NCBI GenBank assembly: GCA_028023455.1
Contig: JAQFVV010000233.1
Coordinates: forward strand, 64,001 to 128,000
DNA: 64,000 nt
DNA from: Epiperipatus broadwayi
Lineage: Eukaryota > Onychophora > Udeonychophora > Euonychophora > Peripatidae
Direction: 5' to 3'
Shown: in pieces, positions 36,233 to 46,742 of the stretch
How positions within the stretch are numbered: position 1 is the stretch's first letter
Layout of the letters: each line of letters begins with the position of its first letter
The notes under the pieces: model-generated
Databases searched by the model: none
The model's input: only the letters and a program-made list of their open reading frames with translations
Told to the model about the DNA's origin: nothing
Translations under genes and position numbers: made by a program

Positions 36233-37567
36233 TTCAAAAAGAAAAAAAAACATAGTATTAATTAATTTTAAACTCAGTTTTAAAAAAACTCACTGCACCA
36301 ATTGCTGTATGTTTGTGAGCAGCCATCCATGATTATATACTATATAAATACTAATATAGTAATAACAGCTGCAACAACAAAATGTATTGAGTGAATGTGA
36401 GGAAGTTTCACAAGTCAGTTCCTTTAAAGTCTTAAAGAGAAATCAAAGTCTCCTTTCAGTTAACAGTAAATTCCTTTCTGCAGTCTTATATATTTTACAT
36501 ATTATAATTTCAATGTAATACCAATTTCATGATTCAATTAATTATCAAATAAACATTATTTTATATCCCAAACATGGGGATTGTTTTACATAAATAAATA
36601 TCTCTGTGTGATTATTTGTATATTTATACAACATGAAATTGTATTTCCTATAAATATGCACACATATATACATAAATATTAACCATAGAAAAGTTTAATG
36701 TCATAAACATAAAAAAGAAAATTGTCTTTTGTAACTTAAATGTTGTGGATATAAACGCAGAAGCAGTTGATAGTGGTAAAAATCGGACAGCAATTGAAAA
36801 TAAGGTACAAGTTATATTAAAATGTTGATAATCTCAACTCATTAATGTAATAAGTTTTTTGATACATTTCTTAAAGAAGCAAAAACTATTAAATATTTGA
36901 ATATTTTTTCTCTCTTAATTTGTGCAATTTTAAAAACGTCCGCACAGAAAAAATCCACCATATATAGTGTAACTCTATATTTGGTTCAACCAGAGTAATG
37001 CTTTTAAGAATACTTTAAAAAAATGTTTTTACTCAAATAAAGATAACTCTTTGATAAATAAAGTTTACTATTTTTAAACTGCATAAAAATTTTATTATGC
37101 ACTTTATATTATAATAATAAAATATCTGTATTAAAATGTATTTGGATAATAATTATTAAGAAATATTAGTAATATATGTTTCAGATTAGAATTTAATATG
37201 TTAAGATTAGATAAAATTAATTTAAAATGGATTAATTTCAGTAAGTAAATTTAATTTTTCTATCTTTTGAAATATTAATTATTACTCTGTGATAAATGTC
37301 ATAGTTTCTTTAATAATTTCCTATTGTATGTGTACAAATCTATGGGTAGGTGTGTTAAGAGGGTGGAAGTTTAAAATGAGTTATTTTAAAAGTATTAATT
37401 ATCCCTAATAAAGAGTAATAAATTTCATGAAGAGTGCATTTTAATATTGAATGGTTTAATTATAACTCTCCAAAAATTCTTAAATAAAAAAGTATTTGAT
37501 TTAAAAAAAAAGGTACTGCTTCAGATAAAGCAAATGATTTTTATTTAATAATAAAAGATATTTGCTT
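36233..37567. other. A+T-rich stretch with no recognised feature
   Basis: No open frame or motif of note on either strand. Confidence 0.5.
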
Positions 37568-38180
37568 TAATAAGAGTACCAAATTCTCCATACAGTAGTA
37601 TCACCAAATGCAAGCTTCATTATCAATAGATGCAGGAAGGTTTGTGCATAAAATCCCTATCTAGTGCCTACTCATCCAACAACCTTAGACTAGTGTCTAG
37701 TTTGTAGCTTTCATCAGCGAGGAGCCTTGGATTTGAGAGCACTGCACCTAGATATTAAGATCCAATGCAACTCACCAGTTGCTACCTTTTACCTATTTGG
37801 TTACCTATAAAGCTAGAAGTCCTAGATGAAAACACCATATAATGTTTCCAACCCAATGTCATTTTCTTGTATAGTCATATAAATCTAAACTCAGTTCAGC
37901 ATCTGTACATTTTGGTGTCTTTGGTTTGTCAAAAACCACAGTCATTATTATCCTATGTCAAAGGTAGCTGCAGAGGGTTGCATTAGATCCTAAAATCCAG
38001 ATGCAGTGCTCTCAAATCCAAAGCTCCTCACTGATGACGGCCACAAGATAAAAACTAATCTGGAGATATTGAATGAGTAGGCACTAGATAGGGATTTTAT
38101 GCACAAACTTCCTTCATCCAATGATTATGAAGACTTGCATTTGGTGACATTACTATATGGAGAGTTTGGTATTCTTATTA
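37568..38180. mobile_element. MITE-like element with 179-bp terminal inverted repeats
   Basis: The arms 37568-37746 and 38002-38180 are exactly equal in length and pair along their whole extent with perhaps 10% mismatches: outer ends TAATAAGAGTACCAAATTCT and AGTTTGGTATTCTTATTA, inner ends GAGAGCACTGCA and TGCAGTGCTCTC. The 255-bp centre is comparatively G+C-rich for this window. No open frame. The target duplication is unclear. Superfamily not recognised. Confidence 0.85.
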
Positions 38181-40703
38181 GCAGCATGTGTAAGCATATG
38201 AAATGATGATCATGTGATGTTTAGATGGTTTTATATTTGCATTAAATTAAATAAATACCTAAAACAAAGTTAATTATATTTTTAATTACTGTCTAGACAT
38301 CTTAAGGTTAAGTCTATTCTTAGATGTCTTAATTAATAAAAGGTCAAATCTATTTTTATGTGACCTGATTAATCAAAAAATTAAAGTTGCACTACTTTTA
38401 ACCCCCCCCCCTTCCCAATATCAATTTTAGATTCTGCAATAATACCACATGACTAACTTGGCAATATTTTCTCACAAGCACACATATATTTTTTTAAAAA
38501 CCTGAAAAATAAATTACTTACTTACTGATTAACTTTTCAACTTATTTATTCAATTTATCTTTAACTACTTTATTATTTTATTAGTTAAATAATGTTTTGT
38601 TAGAAGCTTTTAAAATCATTTAAGCAAATCTACTTGGGCCTGTATATGTTCATCTGCCTATAGACAATATTTTTTATTAGAAAAACAATAACCTTTATTG
38701 TTATATAATAATTTCTAAACCTTAAGGGAGACTGATAAGCTGGAGAGATGTAACATATTTTTTACCATTTCTATAAACTTTTATAGCTAATTCTAGTATT
38801 TATTTCAAAAAGCCAGTTTATTAACTTTTCATTCTTTAAAATGTTTAAAGTTATCAAAGCTAATTACAAAGATTAAGATTATTGCTTGTATATTCTACTA
38901 AATGCTTTACTTTGGAAGAAGTAATTTATATGTAGACAATTTAATGACTGGGATACAATTATTATTATTACAAGAAACTGTCTTGAAAATTATTATATTT
39001 TCAATTAGTGAAATAAATGCAATAATGAATTATTTTAGAACTATCAGGAATTCAAAGGATGAAATAAAATATAATCATTTAAAAAATTTTCATCTAATTA
39101 AAATAAAGGAAGATGTTTTCTATATTGATTTTTTTTTAATATCTTAGAAAACATGTTATATATTTGTATTTCATCCAATACAAATAAGATATTATCTTGG
39201 AATTCCAATAATTCATTTATTCATCTATTTAAATGTATTGTTTTGCAGAAAATAAATCATTTGAATTTGCCTCATGTCTTAGACCAGACAAACTATTATC
39301 TCAATATTTATTATTGAAGTGTTTGTTACCTGTTTATTCCTCATTTTGCTGTATCTGCATGCTCCTCTTCATTTTAAAAATTATGAACAATATCTCAAGA
39401 AACTCCTGCTCTAATATATTTATTCATTTATTTGTTTCCTCTGCATTTAATAAAAACCATGCTATATTTTATCTGTACGAAAACAGAAGAACACATCAGT
39501 TAAGATGGTTATTTTTCATTTTATTTAATGAAAGAACTGTCAAATTCTCAAGCTTATTTAAGCATGATAAAATAAGTGTAGTGTCTTTTTATAAAATTGA
39601 TATGTTTATTATTATTGCAGTATCATAATTATTATTCATGCATTACTAATTTACTATTATAGTGCTTTGTTTTATACAAGGTATATTTACAATAATATAC
39701 ATGCTACAATAGTAATTGGTAAGAGTAAATTTCCAGGAAAAAAGGGTTAAATTATAAATTATTAAGAGTTCTCAGAATTTATATTCTGGTATTATTAAAA
39801 TGAGTTATTGTGCACAGGGTAAGATGAATGTACTGTTTGATGTCTGTGAGTGAGATGAGTTAGCTTTTAAAATTCTTAGTGTAGAATATTACCACACAAT
39901 TATTTTGTAATGGTTTACATTTATCTTTATGCAAAGTATGAATGTTTTTCTGCATATGAAAGTGTGCATGGGTTACATTTCCATATATTATTAATAATCA
40001 ATGCCTTGTTCATTTATTAATTGATATGCTGCTTGGTGACAGTATCAATTTCAGTAATTATGTGGGTGGTTTCCATTATATAGCATTTTTATGCCCCTAG
40101 ATGAGAATGTGCCTTGTTTTGGCACTTCCATGTCATTTATCATCATCCATTTTATCTTTATTTCTTAATGTGTATTTATTATGTGAGAACATTTAAGACA
40201 TATGCACCTACAAAACTATTTAGCTCTACTACAAGTTATTTTCAAATATAGTAATTCATTGTTATTATTGAGCTCTTTTTATTCTTAAACCCTTATATGC
40301 ATCAATAAATAAAAACCTATATAAATTATTTTTGTGTAGTATCCAACTATATTTGCAATATAAGAATTACATTTATGCATTGATTTGCAAATGTTTGCTA
40401 TTCTGTGTATGTAATTGCTATATCGTTAGTCTTTTAAACAAATTATGAGAACTTAAATATAATGTAAATTTCATTATTATAATTTTGACAGGGATTTACT
40501 CGAGTGATATATTTTAAATCAGATAAATGCTTATATCACCGTAATTTGCATTATTAAAATTACTGCTTATTGTATAAATTTATTTTATTTATATATTTAT
40601 TTTACTTGTAAATAAATATTTTTTATTTATTAAATGATTGTCATCATCACATTAATTTATCCAGAAAACCCAATTAATAAAGTTATTAAACAATATTATA
40701 TAT
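38181..40703. other. A+T-rich stretch with no confident gene
   Basis: Contains a C10 run at 38401 and a 131-codon open frame at 39233-39628 with no recognised domain; it may be chance. Element A is inserted at the right end in ...ATTATATAT. Confidence 0.5.
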
Positions 40704-40738
40704 TGAAGCAATGGATCTGAAGCCCGATCCATGCTTCA
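40704..40738 (+). promoter_or_regulatory. Hairpin at the 5' end of the LTR
   Basis: TGAAGCAATGGATC pairs with GATCCATGCTTCA (13 pairs, one bulged A) around an 8-nt loop. The same occurs at 46743-46777. Element B has an equivalent hairpin made of different bases. Confidence 0.75.
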
Positions 40739-41306
40739 CATCTTCCTATAAACTTAATTAGTATTGTAGACCTGAATTAAGTTTATAGTTCAATATCAGC
40801 AGGGTTTTGCATTAGAGTTAAAAATAATTATGCTTATCAAATGTGTATTACATTTAAATATTTTGTTTTAAATAAATTTCATTCTATTAATAAAAATTGC
40901 TTAACCTATTAGTCAAACATATATATATATATATATACATCTAGCATATATATATGAGTTAATGCAAGATTCTGCTGAAATAAAATGCTTATTCTACTAT
41001 AAAAAATAATAATATATTGTTGTTAAAATTTTGTTAAAATATTTAGTATGATTTGATTTTGAGATAAGCCCGCCAACATTTTCTAAAAGAATGTATAGTT
41101 TTGATTAGTGAGCCATTCAAGTCTAATTAAAGATGGCCTTCTCTTTCTTTCTTTTTAATTAATAGAATTCAAACTTTAAAGAAAGAAATCTAGAGTAAAA
41201 AAGTAAAAGTTATTTTTAGAAAATGTTATTTTGAAACAAAGGAGCATGGGGAGGCTTATCAAGATCTCAGATCATACAAACAATAGAAGGTAGCTGACAG
41301 AGAGGG

Positions 41307-41315
41307 TATAAATAG
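41307..41315 (+). promoter_or_regulatory. TATA box of the element A LTR
   Basis: GGTATAAATAG in a locally G-rich setting (AGAGAGGG upstream), about 600 bp into the LTR and just upstream of the minisatellite. The 3' LTR copy is at 47338. It would place the U3/R border near 41337. Confidence 0.65.
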
Positions 41316-41336
41316 AAATGAGAACAAAAGACTAGA

Positions 41337-41604
41337 TGATTCAGATTTTTCTTTTTGAAGGATTCACATTATTCAGATTTTTCCTTTGGAAGGATTCAGT
41401 ATTCAGATTTTTCCTTTGGAAGGATTTAGTATTCAGATTTTTCCTTTGGAAGGATTTATTATTCAGATTTTTCCTTTGGAAGGATTCAGTATTCAGATTT
41501 TTCTTTTTGAAGGATTCAGATTATTCAGATTTTCCCTTTGAAGGATTCAGATTATTCAGATTTTCCTTTTGAAGGATTCAGTTGATTCAGATTTTGCTTT
41601 TGAG
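41337..41604 (+). repeat. 30-bp minisatellite in the 5' LTR
   Basis: About nine units of ATTCAGATTTTTCCTTTGGA followed by AGGATT(C/T)A(G/T)T, the inner ones near-identical and the outer ones diverged. The repeat frame reads without stops for 78 codons, which is an artefact of the array. Same array in the 3' LTR at 47368-47635. Confidence 0.9.
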
Positions 41605-42968
41605 ATTTGCTGCACATTTAGCTTGTGCTCCAAAAAGTTATACAACTGTCGTTTTCAAATCATGGAGAAGTTTGAATATGCTCCAGTTAAAAGCCATAGT
41701 ATTTTGAAGGAAATGAATATGCTCGGCTAGGCAAATAAATAGCTTTGCCTATCGCCGAGGTTCCTGAATACCATCCGAAATGCCATAGTATCCATTCAAT
41801 AGTCATCTGAACTCTGTGCCGTGTCTGGAGAACTTTTCGTGAAACCATACTACATAATTTCATTGTCCGGACAAATACCTGTCGACGGTCGGATCAAGCC
41901 ACGAACGCCGTAGGGAACATGACCAAGGAAAAAGGACGGTAATCGTATCTCCTCTATTGAACTATTTCTTATGCTACCTTTTTGTTCATATATTTTTTTA
42001 ATTGCTTCATTGAATTATATGTATTTGTTATGTAACCATTTTTATTAGACGAGTCTTAATTATATATATAGTGTGATCATCTATCTAGATATTTAACCTT
42101 TTTTTCCCTTCGCTATTCTTCCTTACTAACCTGTGTAAATATTTTAGGATTCCATTGCGGTTAAGTTTAATAGTTAATTTTTGTTCATTTAAAATCTCTT
42201 TCCAATTTTATTTATGTTTGTTAATTAAATACGAGTCAGTTTCCTTTTTTTGTGTGCCAACTTGATCTCTTTGATAACGCCTCTTTTGTCCGCCATTAGC
42301 TTATTACGTATATCTGATTTAGCTATATACGTTTTAAATAATTTTTAAACACTGTTTGTAGCGCAAAGCAATTAGAAATGCTTTGCGAAAGATTCCTTTT
42401 TTTATCGTACTTTATCGAGAAGATCGAGTTGACAATTTTTAATAAAATTGGGAAGAAAAGAGTTAGACCGCAAACCTATTAATCTGTTTTTATTGTCTAA
42501 TTAGTTTGTTTCATTAATTTAGGGGAATAGCGGAGGCCATTAAATCATTATTCATATTTTAAAGTCATTAATTAAACATCTATTATTTAACTAAAAAGCT
42601 TGAGTTTCCTAATTTTATTATAATGCTTTATTTTTACTTTTCAATGATCCAGGCACGCAAAACACATGTTTCTTAGTACTTTTATTGCACATTTAACTAT
42701 TTAGCTCTTTATGTGTTTCCAGTCCATGTCTCTACCGCTGTTGCTAAGCTTTTGGCCGGTTGAAAAATAATTTATGTATGGCTCAGATGGTGTTGTTTGT
42801 TCGTAGATTAGGCCTCGAGAATAGGCGAAATAGGGCAGAGGTTATAGTATTCTTGATTTAATATCTCGCGTATGGGTGGCCCCGAGGTACCTTCGCTTAG
42901 TATTCGAACTAGGTTAAGCCAACATACATCATCTGACTGTCACAGTAGATTTTTTTTTTTCCGTATTC

Positions 42969-42986
42969 TGGCGCCCAACGTGTGGC
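42969..42986 (+). promoter_or_regulatory. Primer binding site of element A (tRNA-Lys type)
   Basis: TGGCGCCCAACGTGTGGC closely resembles the PBS for tRNA-Lys1,2 known from several retroelements. It lies 24 nt after the LTR end, separated by a T-rich spacer, rather than the few bases usual for gypsy elements. Confidence 0.7.
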
Positions 42987-45581
42987 TATTTGAAATTTTC
43001 CACACCCTGTAGGCAGCGTTTATGTTTTAAATAATATATATATATGTAGAATTTTTTTTGTCCTCGGATTTGTACGCATATATATAGTGATTGTTTTAGA
43101 TAACACGAATAATTGTTAATTATACGTGAATTTTTTGCTTCAAGTTGTCGCAGTGGGACGAATGTCATTTTTTAAAAAAAAAAAAAATTTTTTTTAGTAC
43201 CCTGAGAAGTTTGTTTTGGTCTAATATATTTATATAAAAAATATATATATATAATTTTTTCTGAGTCTTGTTTCCTAATGTGAGCAAATGTCATTTTTTA
43301 AAAATTAATTAAAAAGTTAAAGGTGTCATAAAGTAAAATTTTTTTTTCCGAGTTGTGTATATATGAAATGAATGTTTTACATTTAGAAAAGTTAACACTC
43401 CGTTAGTTTTTTTTATATATAGTGGATATATATTAATGAGTATAGATATCAGAGTTATAGCAAGATTTTTTTTTCCGAATGAGTAGTTTTGTCGATGGCC
43501 AGTTGCCATATTGTTGTTTATCGTATAAAGTATATACCTTCGATGAGGCGGAAGTGTCAAATATATACCCACCCGCCCTCCCTTAAAATAGCTTTCGTAC
43601 TTTACGTTACTTTAGTAATGCTTAGATCTGAGAAGTCTTAATATAATAATGTTTTTTTTTTCGAAATATAACATTTTAGTTAAAGGTACAAATAGATAAT
43701 AGAATTATGTTTCCGTTGTACAAATTTTTGTAAAGATTAAAATTGATAACATTCTTTCGTTAATAGAAATTTTTGTAAGATCAAAAGTTTGATAAGTTCA
43801 AACTATAGTGTTTCATTTTCTCTGTGTTAGTTTCCTTAATTAAATCAATAATTTTAATCATGCAGAATTTTTTTTTTCACTTTTAAATATTTTGAAATTA
43901 CGTTCCATGCAAACAATAGATATAAAATAACTTTGTTTCAATAATAACAAACTTAATTGTCAACTTTATGAAAAGTAAATGCGTATGTTCGTAATAAATA
44001 TATATATTAAAAGATATATTTTGGTATAACATATATGTCAGCCACCCTTTAATTAAGATTTTTTTTTCCCATTTCGGATTATGCTATTGAATCATGTATT
44101 GAGTAACCGTTAGGTGAAGCCCTTGTTTTTTTAGTAACCATGTTTGGTGAAGACCCTTAGAGTAACCGTTTAGGTGAAGACCCCTTATATTGTAAAGTTC
44201 TCGATTGCTGTGTAGCCTGAAATAATAGGTCTATTTCCGCAATCATTGTTTCCCTGTCATAGTTGCGACCAGCATTTACTAGCCTGAAATAATAGGAGTA
44301 TGCGGTTGGCAATTTGACATCTTTCTAATAAATTCATGTACATGATAATAAAAGAAATATTTGTATAGGTATATCTGTTTGTATATTTATATGTAGCCAT
44401 ATATATGCTTATTTAATGATGTACATATTCATATATATATGGATGCATATGGTATACACTTCGTTATAGTTCGGTAAAACCCGTTTTTATATAAATGTTT
44501 TTTTTTAAACAGTTTTGATTTCAATGCGTGATTCTGTAAAATTGCTTGATAATTGTTCATCTATTTCGGGTTGTGACCAAAATGGTAGTTGGTTTCGATC
44601 CCAGGTTCATAATTCGGAGTGGCAGTTATCATGGGATTTTACTTTTATTTTTAATCTTTTGTGTATATTTTGTTTTGTTAATCATACTTTGGCTGTTTGA
44701 ATTTTTTTTTGTGTCTTGACCAAAATGGTAACTGGTTTCGATCCCAGGTCAGACAAATTACCGTACTTAGTTGTTATACGTCTTAGATTTAAATAATATT
44801 GTGTCATTTAAAATAGCATTTACTTATTCATGCAGAGATTATTTTTTTCGTTTAGCAGAATCAAATTAAATTTTTTTTAAAGTGAACTGAAACGCAAAGT
44901 AAAATTTTAATTGCATTGAAACTTTATAAACCCTTATAAATGTGTGCTTGGATCATTATCCATTAATATGTATATTTGATATGGCCATTGTCTTGTCGAC
45001 TGGCGCCCTTCTCAAATAAATTTGTCGGCAAGTGCAATCTCTCATATCGGATATCAAATAAACCAAACTATAGTAGATGATCAAATAACAATGTATGCAT
45101 AGTGAGCCAAAATAATTTTTAAACATGACTTACGTATATTTTGCTCACATATATTTTATATATATATATATACTTGTATTAATGTAAATGCATTTTTTTA
45201 GTTGTTTCAGGTGTCAGAGAAAGCCAGGTCAAGCTGTAAGTGTGTTATTTTAATTATATTGGGACAAAATAGCAGTGATATTTTAATGAAATATAACAAT
45301 AAATAAAGTGAGGAGACTAATATGTAGTATAAATATTAAAGACAGACACGGCAGGATTTTATATATATTTTCATGTACAAACAGATACATATAGGCATAG
45401 GGTTAAGATAGGACCTCGTAAGGTAGGCAAAGTTAAATTTCTGAAAACATACAAATAAAACAGATAGTTGGAACTTAGAATAGTGACTCATTTTAGAAAG
45501 AAATAATTTTTTTGTGTTAATAACTAGTATAAAAATATACTTATCCAGATTGTTTAAAGACAAACACATTTTACAAAGTGA
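42987..45581 (+). other. Long untranslated leader of element A
   Basis: About 2.6 kb without a pol or gag motif. It holds repeated short T8-10 tracts ending in CC or CG, three AGTAACC...GGTGAAG.CCC motifs at 44100-44190, two TAGCCTGAAATAATAGG repeats near 44214 and 44281, and a duplicated CCAAAATGGTA(G/A)(T/C)TGGTTTCG at 44577 and 44720. A possible mini-exon lies at 45211-45235. The 61-codon open frame at 44515-44700 contains the first copy of this duplicated sequence and is not considered a gene. Confidence 0.6.
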
Positions 45582-46499
45582 ATGTTATATAACGAAATAG
45601 CCAATATTAGGCAAAAAATGGACCAACCGAAGAAAGTTGCAGATTATGACAGCGATGAGGAGGTAATGCTCAACCTTCCAAATGCAGCAACATCGACTCA
45701 TAATGAACAAAAATACAATTTGGAAGATCTCATCAAAGAAATGAGAGACGAAAATGAAATGATGATGAACATGTTTCAAGAATTCATGAATATTACATCG
45801 CAAAGATTGAACTGTTTAGAGGCACATATGGAACGCCATCAAGAACAGAGTATTGTGACAGAAGCATCACAAGAAGATGATACTCAAAAACAAGACTACA
45901 CTGATATGAAATCCTATACTGATATGAAATCATCGAGTGATTATGAAACAGGTGAAGCCATTCACCAGTTGGACTTCTCTGAACAAATGAATGAGGATAG
46001 TAAAAAAACAGACTATCAACAGCTGTTGAACCAAATCCAGGTGCAACAAGGCAGTGAAATCTTTACTGCGACAATAATCAATACTATAACTCCTGTGGCA
46101 AAGATTAGCAACATAAAATGTTTTAAAGAAGAACCGGGTGGGAACCCTAGACACCACCTTGATAGCTTGAAAATCTGTCTCCAAGTCCAGAACATGACTG
46201 AGCAACAAAAGAAGGCAAGGGATAAATTAAGACGTACAACTCGGCATCGCAAGAACCGAAACCGGCAATATAAATTCAGGAAAGGAAACCAAGCATGGCT
46301 AAGAGACCTTAAGCCAAGTAGTAAAGCATGGAGGAAAGTTAAAAAGTTCTTCCCAATATATAAAGGTCCATATGCATTAAAAAAGAAGTGTGGAGAAAAT
46401 GCTTTTCTCCTGAAAGATAGTCACAGCATACAAAGACAATACAATGCCAGAAACTTAAAACCTTGCATACCACCAGACCCCGGAAAATTTAGAAATTAA
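45582..46499 (+). CDS. Chimeric Gag N-terminus fused to integrase GPY/F tail (element A)
   Basis: An intact 305-codon ORF. Residues 1-205 are Gag-like: an acidic start (Y-D-S-D-E-E), a helical Met/Glu-rich stretch likely to coil, a duplicated Y-T-D-M-K-S, and near residues 180-205 a block (N-P-R-H-H-L-D-S-L) matching the start of element B's capsid (S-P-Q-E-H-L-G-S-L). From about residue 207 the protein matches the extreme C-terminus of element B's integrase: basic region, F-F-P-I-Y-K-GPY (GPY codons 46365-46373), K-K-K-C-G-E-N-A-F-L-L and L-K-P-C. The junction lies at about 46200-46210, where both parents could share AGCAAC. Everything between (rest of capsid, protease, RT, RNase H, integrase core) is gone, yet the frame is open. 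The start may instead be the second Met at 45618. Whether it is translated is unknown. Confidence 0.85.
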   Translation: MLYNEIANIRQKMDQPKKVADYDSDEEVMLNLPNAATSTHNEQKYNLEDLIKEMRDENEMMMNMFQEFMNITSQRLNCLEAHMERHQEQSIVTEASQEDDTQKQDYTDMKSYTDMKSSSDYETGEAIHQLDFSEQMNEDSKKTDYQQLLNQIQVQQGSEIFTATIINTITPVAKISNIKCFKEEPGGNPRHHLDSLKICLQVQNMTEQQKKARDKLRRTTRHRKNRNRQYKFRKGNQAWLRDLKPSSKAWRKVKKFFPIYKGPYALKKKCGENAFLLKDSHSIQRQYNARNLKPCIPPDPGKFRN

Positions 46500-46725
46500 A
46501 AAGAGAAATATAACTTGTTAGACTAAATACAACACAGACCCGATTTAAGACACAGAAGATTGAATTATGGATAAACCGTTAGATATAATAAAGTAAAGAA
46601 AACACCATAGGTAGTAACAAATTAAATATTACAGCAAATAAAGAGTAGGTTTGAACTCACCTGGCACAAATTCTTACCTCTGACCTGAAGCAACAGCATT
46701 TTTTTTTAACATTTTTTTTTTTGCT

Positions 46726-46742
46726 CACTAACTATTGGGAAA
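46726..46742 (+). promoter_or_regulatory. Polypurine tract region of element A
   Basis: T-rich tracts (46699-46723) lead to ACTATTGGGAAA directly before the 3' LTR. The GGGAA core is shared with element B, but the purine run is very short. Confidence 0.5.

Larger units (their letters stand above)
40704..42944 (+). repeat. 5' LTR of element A (2241 bp)
   Basis: Boundaries follow from comparison with the 3' copy: both start TGAAGCAATGG and end ACTGTCACA, after which the sequences part (GTAGATTTT internally, ATATGAGAG in the flank). It contains a start-site hairpin, a TATA box, a minisatellite and C+G-richer segments near 41650-41940 and 42720-42930. The length is large for a gypsy LTR. Confidence 0.93.

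Noticed and set aside
41336-41572. 78-codon open frame, repeated identically at 47367-47603
   Set aside because: It is the translation of the 30-bp minisatellite in the LTRs; the repeat length is a multiple of three, so it stays open by arithmetic.
41337-41604. Regular repeats resembling a CRISPR array
   Set aside because: Units are directly adjacent with no distinct spacers, lie inside an LTR, and the genome is clearly eukaryotic.
44577-44755. TTTCGATCCCAGGT repeats resembling a tRNA B box
   Set aside because: No A box at proper spacing and no cloverleaf; they are part of the element A leader duplication.
44995-45010. Second TGGCGCCC string in element A, possible PBS
   Set aside because: Only eight bases match and it lies 2 kb from the LTR, so it cannot serve as the minus-strand primer site.
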